Assembly: GCA_964500645.1 (NCBI GenBank) | Contig: CAZCOH010000011.1 | Location: forward strand, 1-45,562 | Direction: 5' to 3' | Source of the DNA: CAYFIW01 sp964500645 | Lineage (GTDB): Bacteria; Chloroflexota; Dehalococcoidia; Lucifugimonadales; UBA826 | Length of the DNA: 45,562 nt | Program-made: the position numbers and the translations under genes | Notes under the pieces: generated by a model | Seen by the model: the letters and a program-made list of their open reading frames with translations, nothing else | Told to the model about the DNA's origin: nothing | Databases searched by the model: none | Part shown: one piece after another, positions 7,716-16,222 of the stretch | Position numbering within the stretch: position 1 is the stretch's first letter | Layout of the letters: each line of letters starts with the position of its first letter

Positions 7716-8939
7716 ATGAGAATTGCTCTAATTAGCTTTCATGGATGTCCTGTTGCCCGTTTGGGTGAGAAAGATACCGGGGGTATGAATGTATACGTCT
7801 TGAATCTAGCAAGGGAACTTGGACAACTGGGACATTTTGTCGAAGTGTTCACTAGGTATCACGATCCTTCAGATCCTGAGATTGTAAAATTGGATGACCG
7901 AGTCAATGTTGTTCATATTGAGGCAGGTCCACATAACGAAGAAAAAGCATATTTACCTGCGCATGTCGACTCGTTCGTAAACAATGTACGTCAATACGCT
8001 TCATATAATTCCATAAATTATGACATTGTTCACAGCAATTATTGGTTGTCTGGACTGACAGCAGTCACGCTGAGTGATTTGTGGAATGTACCACACGTTG
8101 CAACATTTCATACTTTGGCTAAGACAAAAATGAGAGCAAGGGCAGGGGAGGAAGAATCTAAAGAGCGATCAGACATAGAAAGACAAATCATGGATAGCGC
8201 TACGGGAGTTCTTGTGCTCACAGACGTGGAACGTCAAGATATCGTAAATTTATACCAAATCAATGCAGATAAGATCCAGGTCATATCAGGCGGAGTCGAT
8301 ACAGATACTTTTTACCAGATTCCTAAGGACGATGCGAAGGATAGTTTGGGATTCCTCAATCCACATAAAAAAACAATTTTGTATGTGGGGAGAATAGAAC
8401 CGATAAAAGGGCTCGATGTTTTACTTGATGCAATGAAGATATTGAAAGAATCTCAAGAAGTTCAATTAATCATCGTGGGAGGTAATTTATCGGATGATAC
8501 TAACCTGAATAAACTTAGGGATCAGGCAAAGAATTTAGGAATCAATCAAGATGTTTTTTTTACAGGGTCTCTTGAACAATCAAAGCTGAAAAACTATTAT
8601 TCAGCGGCAGATGTTTTTGTACTTCCATCTCATTATGAGAGTTTTGGACTTGTTGCTTTGGAGGCTATGGCATGTGGAACTCCAGTTATTGCTTCTAGGG
8701 TAGGAGGTATTTCATCTTTTGTACAAGATGGTGCTGACGGCTATCTCGTACCGTGGAGATGCCCTGAGCCATTTTCAGATCGAATTGAGGTGCTATTGAA
8801 GAATGATCCGTTGAGAGAGTACATGGGTAATTCTGCAAAAAAGAAGGCACATTCTCTGAATTGGAAAAAAATAGCTCACAGAGTGTCTGAATATTACTGT
8901 TATGTTTCTCAATGCGATAGTATGGACCAGGCGGTTTAA
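7716..8939 (+). CDS. GT4-family glycosyltransferase, MshA-like
   Basis: A retaining GT-B glycosyltransferase of 407 residues. The N-terminal donor-closing loop is DTGGMNVYV (20-28), followed by FTR near 45 and DIVHSNYWLSG (103-113). The C-terminal nucleotide-sugar domain has VGRIEPIKG (224-232) and the E-x7-E motif E308-E316 (ESFGLVALE). GGMNVYV, HSxYWLSG and HTLAxxK are hallmarks I associate with MshA, the UDP-GlcNAc:inositol-3-phosphate transferase that starts mycothiol synthesis. Sucrose-phosphate synthase-like GT4 enzymes share part of the pattern. An MshD-like GNAT and a PIG-L deacetylase are the next two genes, supporting a sugar-thiol role by context. Family confident, substrate inferred. 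Confidence 0.85.
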   Translation: MRIALISFHGCPVARLGEKDTGGMNVYVLNLARELGQLGHFVEVFTRYHDPSDPEIVKLDDRVNVVHIEAGPHNEEKAYLPAHVDSFVNNVRQYASYNSINYDIVHSNYWLSGLTAVTLSDLWNVPHVATFHTLAKTKMRARAGEEESKERSDIERQIMDSATGVLVLTDVERQDIVNLYQINADKIQVISGGVDTDTFYQIPKDDAKDSLGFLNPHKKTILYVGRIEPIKGLDVLLDAMKILKESQEVQLIIVGGNLSDDTNLNKLRDQAKNLGINQDVFFTGSLEQSKLKNYYSAADVFVLPSHYESFGLVALEAMACGTPVIASRVGGISSFVQDGADGYLVPWRCPEPFSDRIEVLLKNDPLREYMGNSAKKKAHSLNWKKIAHRVSEYYCYVSQCDSMDQAV

Positions 8940-8944
8940 AATTA

Positions 8945-9877
8945 TTATCCAGACAAATTTATCTCAAACCAAATGCTCTCTGATGATTTTGTAAAGCCTA
9001 GATTGAGATATAGCTCTCTGGCCCTCAAATTTTCTGAATCTACTTCCAGTTCTATACAATCGACGCCTCTCTTTATTAGATCGTGCATTCCCATCAGTAC
9101 AATTGACCTGCCTAATCTCTTTCCCCGGTAGTCTGGTTCCACTCCAGTCATACTTATCCAACCGATAGAGTCATTATTATTGTTTGCAAATAGTGTCCAG
9201 TTGTACCCCACTATATTTGATTGGCTACGAATTAATAAAATTCCCTTTTCTCCACTGCGTTCCATCATCACTCTTTGTTTAATTTCTTCCACAGTATTTG
9301 GACTAAATCCCCAATGCGTTGAAAATGAAAGGTTGTGAACATTTGTGAATTCTTCAATGTCTGCTTTTGCATTTAGAGGAACCACTTCAAAGTTACTAGG
9401 AATTTTGGGAGATTCTAGAGTGTTCAGATTTTCCCCTTTACATTCCAAAATCCAATATTCTTTAACCGGTTTCCAACCAGCAGACACTAAATTTGATTTC
9501 CATTCATTTTCAGTTTTCCCGATTTGAGTGTGTAATGTCTGAATCGACTTGTTTTTTGTATATTCAATTGCCTTGGCTGAAAATAAATTTATAATCTCAG
9601 AGTAACTTGATGATCTAGACACGGTTTGCATCGCCACAGACCTGTTTATTGGACGCTCAATCACCATGTGTAGAAAGCCAAGAATGTTTTTTTCGTCATC
9701 CTCCGCTATATAACAATCTGTTTCAGGATTTGTACCAGGTAGTCGGTGAATTTGGGAAAAGAGATTGCAACTAATTTCCTTTCCTTTACCGGTGTTACCC
9801 GAAGAATTGTTTAAAAAAGAAACTACATTGGAGGTATCACTCCAATCAAAATTTCGTATGGTGGTGCCTTTATACAT
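8945..9877 (-). CDS. Tandem-GNAT acetyltransferase, MshD-like
   Basis: The 310 residues appear to contain two GNAT domains: a degenerate N-terminal one (about 5-150, with CYIAEDDEKNILGF) and an active-looking C-terminal one (about 162-308) with acetyl-CoA motif A VEPDYRGKRLGRS (246-258) and the terminal RARELYLNLGF (286-296). Length, tandem layout and the STHWGF segment at 186-191 resemble MshD, mycothiol synthase, which acetylates Cys-GlcN-inositol. It is convergent with the MshA-like gene (5-nt gap) and divergent from the PIG-L gene. Generic two-domain GNATs with other substrates are the main alternative. Confidence 0.75.
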   Translation of the reverse strand: MYKGTTIRNFDWSDTSNVVSFLNNSSGNTGKGKEISCNLFSQIHRLPGTNPETDCYIAEDDEKNILGFLHMVIERPINRSVAMQTVSRSSSYSEIINLFSAKAIEYTKNKSIQTLHTQIGKTENEWKSNLVSAGWKPVKEYWILECKGENLNTLESPKIPSNFEVVPLNAKADIEEFTNVHNLSFSTHWGFSPNTVEEIKQRVMMERSGEKGILLIRSQSNIVGYNWTLFANNNNDSIGWISMTGVEPDYRGKRLGRSIVLMGMHDLIKRGVDCIELEVDSENLRARELYLNLGFTKSSESIWFEINLSG

Positions 9878-10006
9878 GTTTGTTTTTCTCGTGTGTGTTA
9901 ACCAAGATTTTAACAGAGGGACAAAAACGGGATTTTCAGGAAGAAGAATTGAGAATTATTTTGCTAAAATTAAAATATTATCTGTTACATTTTTCTGAGG
10001 TAAATT

Positions 10007-10726
10007 ATGAGTAGTTTGACTAAATTCAAAAGTCCAAAACGAGCATTAGTATTTACACCTCATCCAGACGATTCTGAACTTGGTTGTGGTGGAACTATAG
10101 CTGAGTGGGTCGCCTCAGGTACTGTCGTAACTTATGTACTCTGTACTAATGGTGATAAAGGCTCATCTGATCCTGATATGACATCTGAGAAACTAGCTGC
10201 AATTAGATCAGATGAGCAGGGAAAAGCTGCTGAAATTCTTGGAGTAAGTAATGTTCTGAAATTGGGTTATCCAGACGGGTTTCTTGAAGACACTGCAGAA
10301 TTTAGAGAAAAAATAGTTAAAGCGATAAGGACTTACAAGCCGGAGGTGGTTTTGGCAACTGATCCAATACGTACCAAATTTTATCTTCACAGAGATCATA
10401 AAATCACAGGGACTGTTGTTAAAGATGCTCTATTTCCCTACGCAAGGGATAGGTTGTATTATCCGGAACACGAAAAGGAAGGCTTGTTATCTCACAAAAC
10501 TCGTGATTTATTATTGTGGGGCACTGAATCTCCGAATGCATATGTAGATATCTCGAACACTATCGACATAAAAATCAAAGCTCTTTCAATGCATGCATCC
10601 CAAGTAGCCCCTGGACAAACGCAATTGCAGATGGATGAGGCTATAAGAAATTCCGCTCGGAGATCCGGAGAGTCTTCTAATTCTGAATATTCTGAGGTGT
10701 TTAGATGGATACGGTTCACTAATTAA
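10007..10726 (+). CDS. PIG-L/LmbE-family deacetylase (MshB/BshB-like)
   Basis: A zinc-dependent N-acetylglucosaminyl deacetylase family member of 239 residues. The metal and catalytic motif HPDD is at 19-22 and the second zinc site HRDH at 128-131. The family removes acetyl from GlcNAc conjugates, as MshB in mycothiol, BshB in bacillithiol and LmbE-type tailoring enzymes do. Length is nearer BshB than MshB. GAGG lies 6 nt before the ATG. The stop overlaps the next start (TAATG), coupling it to the PHP protein. Given the MshA- and MshD-like neighbours, a low-molecular-weight thiol role is a reasonable inference. Confidence 0.88.
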   Translation: MSSLTKFKSPKRALVFTPHPDDSELGCGGTIAEWVASGTVVTYVLCTNGDKGSSDPDMTSEKLAAIRSDEQGKAAEILGVSNVLKLGYPDGFLEDTAEFREKIVKAIRTYKPEVVLATDPIRTKFYLHRDHKITGTVVKDALFPYARDRLYYPEHEKEGLLSHKTRDLLLWGTESPNAYVDISNTIDIKIKALSMHASQVAPGQTQLQMDEAIRNSARRSGESSNSEYSEVFRWIRFTN

Positions 10727-11463
10727 TGAAGCTATGTGATATTCATACACACATCTTACCAAGCATAGATGATGGTCCCGACACGATGCAGGAAACAGTT
10801 GAGATAATTAAATTGTCTCGTAGCCAGCATGTTTTCAATATTGTTGCCACTCCACATAAAAAAGATGTCAACGAGAGTGGAACAATATTGAAAATTCGAG
10901 AACTAATAATGGAGCTCAAGTCTATAATCGTTCATGAGGGATTGGGTGTAAATATTTTACTTGGCATGGAAAATCATGTGGACCATAAATTGCCTGAAGA
11001 TATTAAAAATGGGAATGCCCTGTCTATTAACAAAAGTAGATTCATTCTTGTAGAGATGCCATACACCAACAATTTAGGTGATTCCGAGGAAAATCTATTG
11101 AATGTTCAAAAGCTTGGATATGTTCCTGTTATTGCCCATCCAGAAAGGATGGATATTTTCCAAATGGATCCTGAATTATTGCGTAAATTTGTTGGTCACG
11201 GCATGTTGACACAGATAACTTCAGGGAGCCTTATTGGTAAATATGGAGACGATGCCAAAACGTATGCGGAATCCATTTTTAAGGAAGGTATTGGTCATGT
11301 TCTCTCTTCTGACACTCACATGGCGGACGGCTGGAGGGCTCCTGATTTATTACAGGGGTATGAATTGTTGAAAGGAGTTATAGGAATTCGTAGAGCAACA
11401 CAGATTGTGCACACAAACCCCATAAATATTATAAATAATTCTTCAATAATCAAATTCAGTTGA
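10726..11463 (+). CDS. PHP-family phosphatase, CpsB/CapC/YwqE-like
   Basis: The 245-residue protein begins with the PHP metal motif DIHTHILPSIDDGP (H7, H9) and continues with ATPH (H44), GMENHVD, AHPERM and SSDTH, the set of ligands of manganese-dependent tyrosine phosphatases of the CpsB/YwqE group. These dephosphorylate bacterial tyrosine kinases that control capsule or exopolysaccharide export. No BY-kinase or polymerase gene is in the window, so the partner is unknown. It overlaps the PIG-L stop by one base and is convergent with tmk. Confidence 0.85.
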   Translation: MKLCDIHTHILPSIDDGPDTMQETVEIIKLSRSQHVFNIVATPHKKDVNESGTILKIRELIMELKSIIVHEGLGVNILLGMENHVDHKLPEDIKNGNALSINKSRFILVEMPYTNNLGDSEENLLNVQKLGYVPVIAHPERMDIFQMDPELLRKFVGHGMLTQITSGSLIGKYGDDAKTYAESIFKEGIGHVLSSDTHMADGWRAPDLLQGYELLKGVIGIRRATQIVHTNPINIINNSSIIKFS

Positions 11464-11489
11464 ATTATATTGTTAAGTTTTGAAAGTTA

Positions 11490-12110
11490 TTAAATAACGC
11501 TTTCTACATATCTCCATATCCGGGTATGTATTTGTTCAACAGGAAGCGAAGCGTCCACTATTTCCCATGTGTCAGGATCATTTTGGGCTAAATTCAAATA
11601 ACCATTTCTAACTTTTTCATGAAATAAAACATCTTCGGATTCCCATCTGTCTTTCTTTTTCATCAATAGTCTCTGGATAGATTTGTTGGGCTCGAGATCC
11701 ATTAGAAAGACTTTTTGAGGACTTAATCCTAACGTTGCAAATTTATTCACTTCGGTAATAAATGATTTGTCGATCCCTCTAGCATATCCTTGGTAGGCCA
11801 AAGTGGAATATATAAATCTATCTAGTATGACGAATTTGTCGGCCTCCAAAGCGGGGATTATTTTCTGTTGGATTAAAGATGATCTTGCCGCTTCTAGTAA
11901 AAAAAGTTCAGTTGTTGGATGTATGTCAGATTTTTGAGATAGCCAACTGCGAATAAGTTCAGCAATTTTTGTGTCACCTGGCTCTCTCAATGAAACAAAT
12001 GGTATGTTTTTTTTATCCAGCCTGTCGGACAACATTCTGCATTGGGTGGATTTCCCGCTTGCGTCGATACCTTCTAGTACTATAAAACGGTTGGATCGTT
12101 TAGATGACAA
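11490..12110 (-). CDS. tmk: Thymidylate kinase
   Basis: Tmk phosphorylates dTMP to dTDP. The 206 residues carry the P-loop GIDASGKS (14-21), the DR(F/Y) motif in ILDRFIYSTLAYQGYARG and the VFLMDLEP strand. It is the last gene of a minus-strand run pdxS-pdxT-R3H ATPase-tmk, starting 1 nt after the upstream stop, so it is almost certainly coupled to that gene. Confidence 0.95.
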   Translation of the reverse strand: MSSKRSNRFIVLEGIDASGKSTQCRMLSDRLDKKNIPFVSLREPGDTKIAELIRSWLSQKSDIHPTTELFLLEAARSSLIQQKIIPALEADKFVILDRFIYSTLAYQGYARGIDKSFITEVNKFATLGLSPQKVFLMDLEPNKSIQRLLMKKKDRWESEDVLFHEKVRNGYLNLAQNDPDTWEIVDASLPVEQIHTRIWRYVESVI

Positions 12111-12111
12111 T

Positions 12112-13728
12112 TTAACTACCGTGAATTATTACCCTTCTGTTAGGTTCTATCCCAATACTTGATGATTCTAGCCCGTATTGGTTTGCTATTTGGTGTTGCA
12201 GTCGCCGTATGTGTGAATTTTGTGGCTTCAATTCAATTTCGTGACCACCGTCATTAAGTCCGTGAATTGCTCTTTCAGCCTCGAGGACGGCTAACGAGCG
12301 ATCAGCGTTGGATAATGATCTGCCCTCGTCATTTCTAACGACAGCTTTCACGAATTGCTCTATCTGATTAACGGTGTTTCTTCTGAGGACAAACACAGGT
12401 TTTCCCATTTTTTCCGCCTTGTGCAAAGCTTGTGTTCCTCTCCGATGGTAATTTTTTGTAGTGACTACAAGGTCAGCCGTTTTCATGTCTCCTACTAATG
12501 ACAGTGGTGCGTTCATTGCTTTTATTACCTGTTCGACGCGTCCCCTGTTAACTCCATAAGGAAGGACACTGGTTATGGTTCTGGTCTCATTCATATGAGT
12601 AGTATTTTGAGGCCCATCCAGACTTTGCAAGTGAGTATTTACATTACCATTATCTTTTAAATATTTGTCATCACTGTAAGTGTGTCTATTAAGTTCTCCA
12701 TCATCAGACATAGCCCGGACCTCAGCTGACACTGTTCTTTTTCGCAGCATTTTATCCACTGTCGCAGCGACATCATCATGTACTGTCACAATGTTCCAGC
12801 CTTGGATTTCCACTAAAATGTCAAAAGTAGGGGGCGCATTTCTCTCAAGTACAGTTTTTTGAGAGCCTCGTCTTTTTGCTTCTATGTCACCTAGTGTAAC
12901 GGTTTGAATCCCACCAACGAGGTCAGAAAGTGTGGGATTCATGATCAAGTTTTCAAGTTCATTACCATGGGCCGTGGCGACTAGTTGAACTCCGCGCTCT
13001 GCGATTGTTCTGGCAGCATTTGCCTCTAGTTCCGTTCCTATTTCATCGATAATGATCACTTCCGGCATGTGGTTCTCAACCGCTTCGATCATCACGCCAT
13101 GTTGTTCCCTTGGGGAGGGTACCTGCATTCGTCTGGCGCGTCCTATTGCTCTATGAGGGATGTCACCATCGCCTGCTATTTCGTTCGACGTGTCAACTAC
13201 TATGACTCTTTTATCTGCGTCGTCGGCTAGGACTCTCGCTACTTCTCGTAGCATAGTCGTCTTGCCCACTCCGGGTTTTCCTAGAAGGAGCACGCTTTTA
13301 TTCGAAAGGATTAGATCCTCAATTATTTTTATAGTTCCGTAGACTGCACGACCAACTCTAAACGTTATCCCAATTACCTTGCCACTTCTGTTACGTATGG
13401 CAGATATGCGATGAAGAGTTCGCTCAATGCCTGCCCTGTTATCTGCTCCAAACAAACCTATTTTAGATATAGATTTATCTATATCTTCCTGAGTGACTTC
13501 ACCGAAGTCCAAGATTTGGTTTTTACCCAAAAATCGGGCTTCTGGTTGCCTACCAATATCAAGAACAACCTCTAGTAATTCGTCAAATTTTTCATGTGAA
13601 AGAAGAAATTCTCGGATTCTTTCGGGAATAACATCTATCAATAATTGAAGATCAGTATCAGTTTTTGGTTTTAAATTATTCAAATTACTGTCAAAATTAT
13701 AAAGTCGACATTTCAGCGAACATTTCAT
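12112..13728 (-). CDS. Ycf45/SpoIIIAA-like AAA ATPase with C-terminal R3H domain
   Basis: A 538-residue RecA/AAA-like ATPase with Walker A GKPGVGKTT (150-158) and Walker B VIIIDE (224-229), followed by TAHG (sensor-like) and VTLGDIEA. The C-terminal 60 residues (IRRLQHQIANQYGL...RVIIHG) look like an R3H single-stranded nucleic-acid-binding domain. The architecture matches the Ycf45 family of cyanobacteria, plastids and Chloroflexi, whose role is not well defined. Its ATG lies 32 nt inside pdxT; an internal TTG (residue about 16) could be the true start. The region around 330-400 is low-complexity and polar and probably a linker. Confidence 0.85.
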   Translation of the reverse strand: MKCSLKCRLYNFDSNLNNLKPKTDTDLQLLIDVIPERIREFLLSHEKFDELLEVVLDIGRQPEARFLGKNQILDFGEVTQEDIDKSISKIGLFGADNRAGIERTLHRISAIRNRSGKVIGITFRVGRAVYGTIKIIEDLILSNKSVLLLGKPGVGKTTMLREVARVLADDADKRVIVVDTSNEIAGDGDIPHRAIGRARRMQVPSPREQHGVMIEAVENHMPEVIIIDEIGTELEANAARTIAERGVQLVATAHGNELENLIMNPTLSDLVGGIQTVTLGDIEAKRRGSQKTVLERNAPPTFDILVEIQGWNIVTVHDDVAATVDKMLRKRTVSAEVRAMSDDGELNRHTYSDDKYLKDNGNVNTHLQSLDGPQNTTHMNETRTITSVLPYGVNRGRVEQVIKAMNAPLSLVGDMKTADLVVTTKNYHRRGTQALHKAEKMGKPVFVLRRNTVNQIEQFVKAVVRNDEGRSLSNADRSLAVLEAERAIHGLNDGGHEIELKPQNSHIRRLQHQIANQYGLESSSIGIEPNRRVIIHGS

Positions 13729-14272
13729 GCATCCTGACGTCTTTTGTCAATTCAGGATGGAACGACGTTGCTAGTATTTTATTCTCTTTCACCGCGACAG
13801 GCCTATCTTCATCCACTGTCGCTAATATTTCCACATTTTTGCCGACCTCAGTCACAATTGGGGCTCTGATAAAAATCGCGTGTAATGGTGGACCATAAAT
13901 CCCATTTACGGAAAGATTTGTCTCAAAACTATCGACTTGTCTTCCGAAAGCATTTCTAGTCACAGTTATGTCCAGCAATCCCAAAGGAGAAGGTCTTTTA
14001 TCCAGTAGTTTTTTGGCCAAAACTATCATGCCCGCACAGGTACCCCAAATTGACATGCCATCACTGACATGCTCATTGATCTTGTTTCTAAATCCATACG
14101 TGTCAATTAATTGGACTATGGTAGTGCTTTCACCACCAGGTATAATCAAGCCATCAACGTCCTTAAGCTGCTCGGGAAGTCTTATTTCCCGACTCTCCAC
14201 ACCGACTTCGTCTAGCATTTTTTTATGCTCTACAAAATCACCTTGTATTGCTAAAACGCCGATGATCGGCAA
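13697..14272 (-). CDS. pdxT: Pyridoxal 5'-phosphate synthase glutaminase subunit
   Basis: PdxT hydrolyses glutamine and channels ammonia to PdxS. This class-I-like glutaminase of 191 residues has GGEST (46-50) and the triad C79 (GTCAGM), H172 and E174 (FHPEL). It follows pdxS by 1 nt, the usual pairing for deoxyxylulose-independent PLP synthesis, and its 3' end overlaps the annotated start of the R3H ATPase by 32 nt. Confidence 0.96.
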   Translation of the reverse strand: MPIIGVLAIQGDFVEHKKMLDEVGVESREIRLPEQLKDVDGLIIPGGESTTIVQLIDTYGFRNKINEHVSDGMSIWGTCAGMIVLAKKLLDKRPSPLGLLDITVTRNAFGRQVDSFETNLSVNGIYGPPLHAIFIRAPIVTEVGKNVEILATVDEDRPVAVKENKILATSFHPELTKDVRMHEMFAEMSTL

Positions 14273-14273
14273 A

Positions 14274-15173
14274 TTACCACCCTCTTGTAGCCATTTGTTC
14301 AGACTCTGGAAGCGTTCTTATATCTATTCCTGGCATAGCTGAACCGAGACCTTTGGATACTTCGGCAAGTATATCCGGATCGTTGTAATGAGTGGTGGCC
14401 TTAACAATGGCGTTGGCCATAATATCGGGACTTTCTGATTTGAAAATTCCTGATCCAACAAATACTCCATCTACACCTATTTGCATCATCAATGCTGCAT
14501 CTGACGGGGTTGATATTCCCCCGGCTGCGAAATTAACTACAGGTAGGATTCCGTCATCATGAATCCCCTTTACTAAATCGAAGGGAGCCTTTAAATCCCT
14601 AGCGGTTGCCATTAATTCATCTGATTCCATGCTTCGTATGTGATTTATTTGCCCCAGAACTTTTCTGGCATGGCGGACAGCCTCTACGATGTTTCCTGAA
14701 CCGGCCTCACCCTTGGTTCTTATCATTGCCGCACCTTCACCAATCCTTCTAAGAGCTTCACCCAAATCTCTTGCTCCACAAACGAAGGGGACTTTGAAAT
14801 CATCCTTACTAATGTGATTGTTTTCGTCAGCGGGGGTAAGAACCTCGGATTCATCTATGTAATCGACTCCGAGAGCTTGAAGAACTTGGGCTTCCACAAA
14901 GTGTCCAATTCTAGCCTTGGCCATCACGGGTATAGTAACAGCGTCAATTATTTCTGAGATCATTTGAGGATCTGACATTCTGGCGACGCCACCGGCTTTT
15001 CTGATATCAGATGGGACCCTCTCTAGTGCCATCACAGCTACAGCTCCAGCGTCTTCAGCTATTTTGGCCTGATCAGGTGTGACGACGTCCATTATCACAC
15101 CACCTTTTAACATATGGGCCAGACCAGTTTTTACGGTCCAAGTTCCTGTCTCTGATTTGATGTCTATCGCCAT
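14274..15173 (-). CDS. pdxS: Pyridoxal 5'-phosphate synthase lyase subunit
   Basis: PdxS forms PLP from ribose 5-phosphate, glyceraldehyde 3-phosphate and ammonia. The conserved blocks MLKGGVIMDV, ALERVPSDIRKAGGVARM, GHFVEAQVLQ and NFAAGGISTPSDAALMM are all present. I chose ATG 15173 (MAIDIKSETG, 299 residues) because GGAGG lies 8 nt upstream; the frame stays open to an ATG at 15206, but the extra 11 residues would contain the SD. Glyceraldehyde 3-phosphate links it to the neighbouring GAPDH gene. Confidence 0.97.
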   Translation of the reverse strand: MAIDIKSETGTWTVKTGLAHMLKGGVIMDVVTPDQAKIAEDAGAVAVMALERVPSDIRKAGGVARMSDPQMISEIIDAVTIPVMAKARIGHFVEAQVLQALGVDYIDESEVLTPADENNHISKDDFKVPFVCGARDLGEALRRIGEGAAMIRTKGEAGSGNIVEAVRHARKVLGQINHIRSMESDELMATARDLKAPFDLVKGIHDDGILPVVNFAAGGISTPSDAALMMQIGVDGVFVGSGIFKSESPDIMANAIVKATTHYNDPDILAEVSKGLGSAMPGIDIRTLPESEQMATRGW

Positions 15174-15303
15174 TGAGTTCCTCCAATCTAGCCACTTTAA
15201 GGTCACTATCTAACACCTGAATTATACTATTTACGGTTGAGGCGCATCAATGCACTCTAACATTTCAGTGAACAATGCTCACTAGCAAAGGCTCGTTATT
15301 TTG

Positions 15304-16122
15304 CTATGTGGCTTTATTTGAAATATGGCTGGCAAGGTCTAACGTACGTAGGCTATAAGCCCACTCATTGTCATACCAACCCACAACTTTTACCATATTC
15401 CCATCTAGAGTTATTGTAGATAACCCGTCAATTATGCAGCTGTAGGGGTTTTGTTTGTAGTCAGAACTGACCAGTGGTTCCATGGAAAAATCTAATATAC
15501 CTCTCAGGTGAGAGTTCGACGCTTCTAAATAAGCTTCATTAATTTCTGTGGTCGTTGCTTTTCTTTTGAGGTTTGCTACTACGTCTGTTACTGAAACGGT
15601 GGATGTTGGTACCCTGAAGGCCATACCATGCACTTTTCCTTTAAGCTCGGGGATTACGGTACCTACTGCTCTTGCAGCCCCTGTTGTAGTTGGAATTATA
15701 TTTGTAGCAGCAGCTCGTGCTCTTCTCATGTCTTTGTGACGTTTGTCTAATATCTGTTGATCATTTGTGTATGCATGTATTGTAGTCATCATGGCATGTT
15801 CGATTCCGAAATTATCATGAAGAACTTTTACTAAAGGTGCGACACAGTTGGTTGTACATGAAGCATTAGATACGATTTGATCCTTTTGATGATTGTATTC
15901 ATCTTCATTTACACCCATAACAACCGTCACGTCTTCTCCTTTTGCCGGCGCGGAAATGATTACTTTGCTTGCTCCGGAACTAAGGTGTTCTGAGGCTTTC
16001 TTTACATTTGTAAATTTACCGGTACATTCCAGCACAATGTCGACCTTATGTTCGTCCCATGGGATATTACGAGGTTCTTGACTAGATAAACAAACTATGG
16101 GGTGTCCGTCTATGTACATGGA
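15304..16122 (-). CDS. gap: Glyceraldehyde-3-phosphate dehydrogenase, 5' part lost in assembly gap
   Basis: The visible part starts at SMYIDGHPIVCLSSQ and continues to the stop, about 272 residues, so roughly 65 N-terminal residues (the first half of the NAD-binding fold) are hidden in the N run. The catalytic cysteine is in SNASCTTNC, followed by the HAYTNDQ, GAARAVG and GMAFRVPT signatures and NEWAYS near the C-terminus. It is a glycolytic/gluconeogenic phosphorylating GAPDH of the type I family. Although in frame across the Ns with eno, it is a separate gene. Confidence 0.93.
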   Translation of the reverse strand, partial: SMYIDGHPIVCLSSQEPRNIPWDEHKVDIVLECTGKFTNVKKASEHLSSGASKVIISAPAKGEDVTVVMGVNEDEYNHQKDQIVSNASCTTNCVAPLVKVLHDNFGIEHAMMTTIHAYTNDQQILDKRHKDMRRARAAATNIIPTTTGAARAVGTVIPELKGKVHGMAFRVPTSTVSVTDVVANLKRKATTTEINEAYLEASNSHLRGILDFSMEPLVSSDYKQNPYSCIIDGLSTITLDGNMVKVVGWYDNEWAYSLRTLDLASHISNKAT

Positions 16123-16222
16123 NNNNNNNNNNNNNNNNNNNNNNNNNNNNNNNNNNNNNNNNNNNNNNNNNNNNNNNNNNNNNNNNNNNNNNNNNNNNNN
16201 NNNNNNNNNNNNNNNNNNNNNN
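16123..16222. other. Assembly gap (100 N)
   Basis: Exactly 100 N, the conventional placeholder for a gap of unknown size. Enolase lacks about 50 C-terminal residues and GAPDH about 65 N-terminal residues, so the missing DNA should be at least about 350 nt. Coordinates to the right are therefore offset from the true genome. Confidence 0.98.

Noticed and set aside
15174..15206. Upstream start of pdxS
   Set aside because: The extra 11 codons contain the GGAGG ribosome-binding site of the conserved start at 15173.
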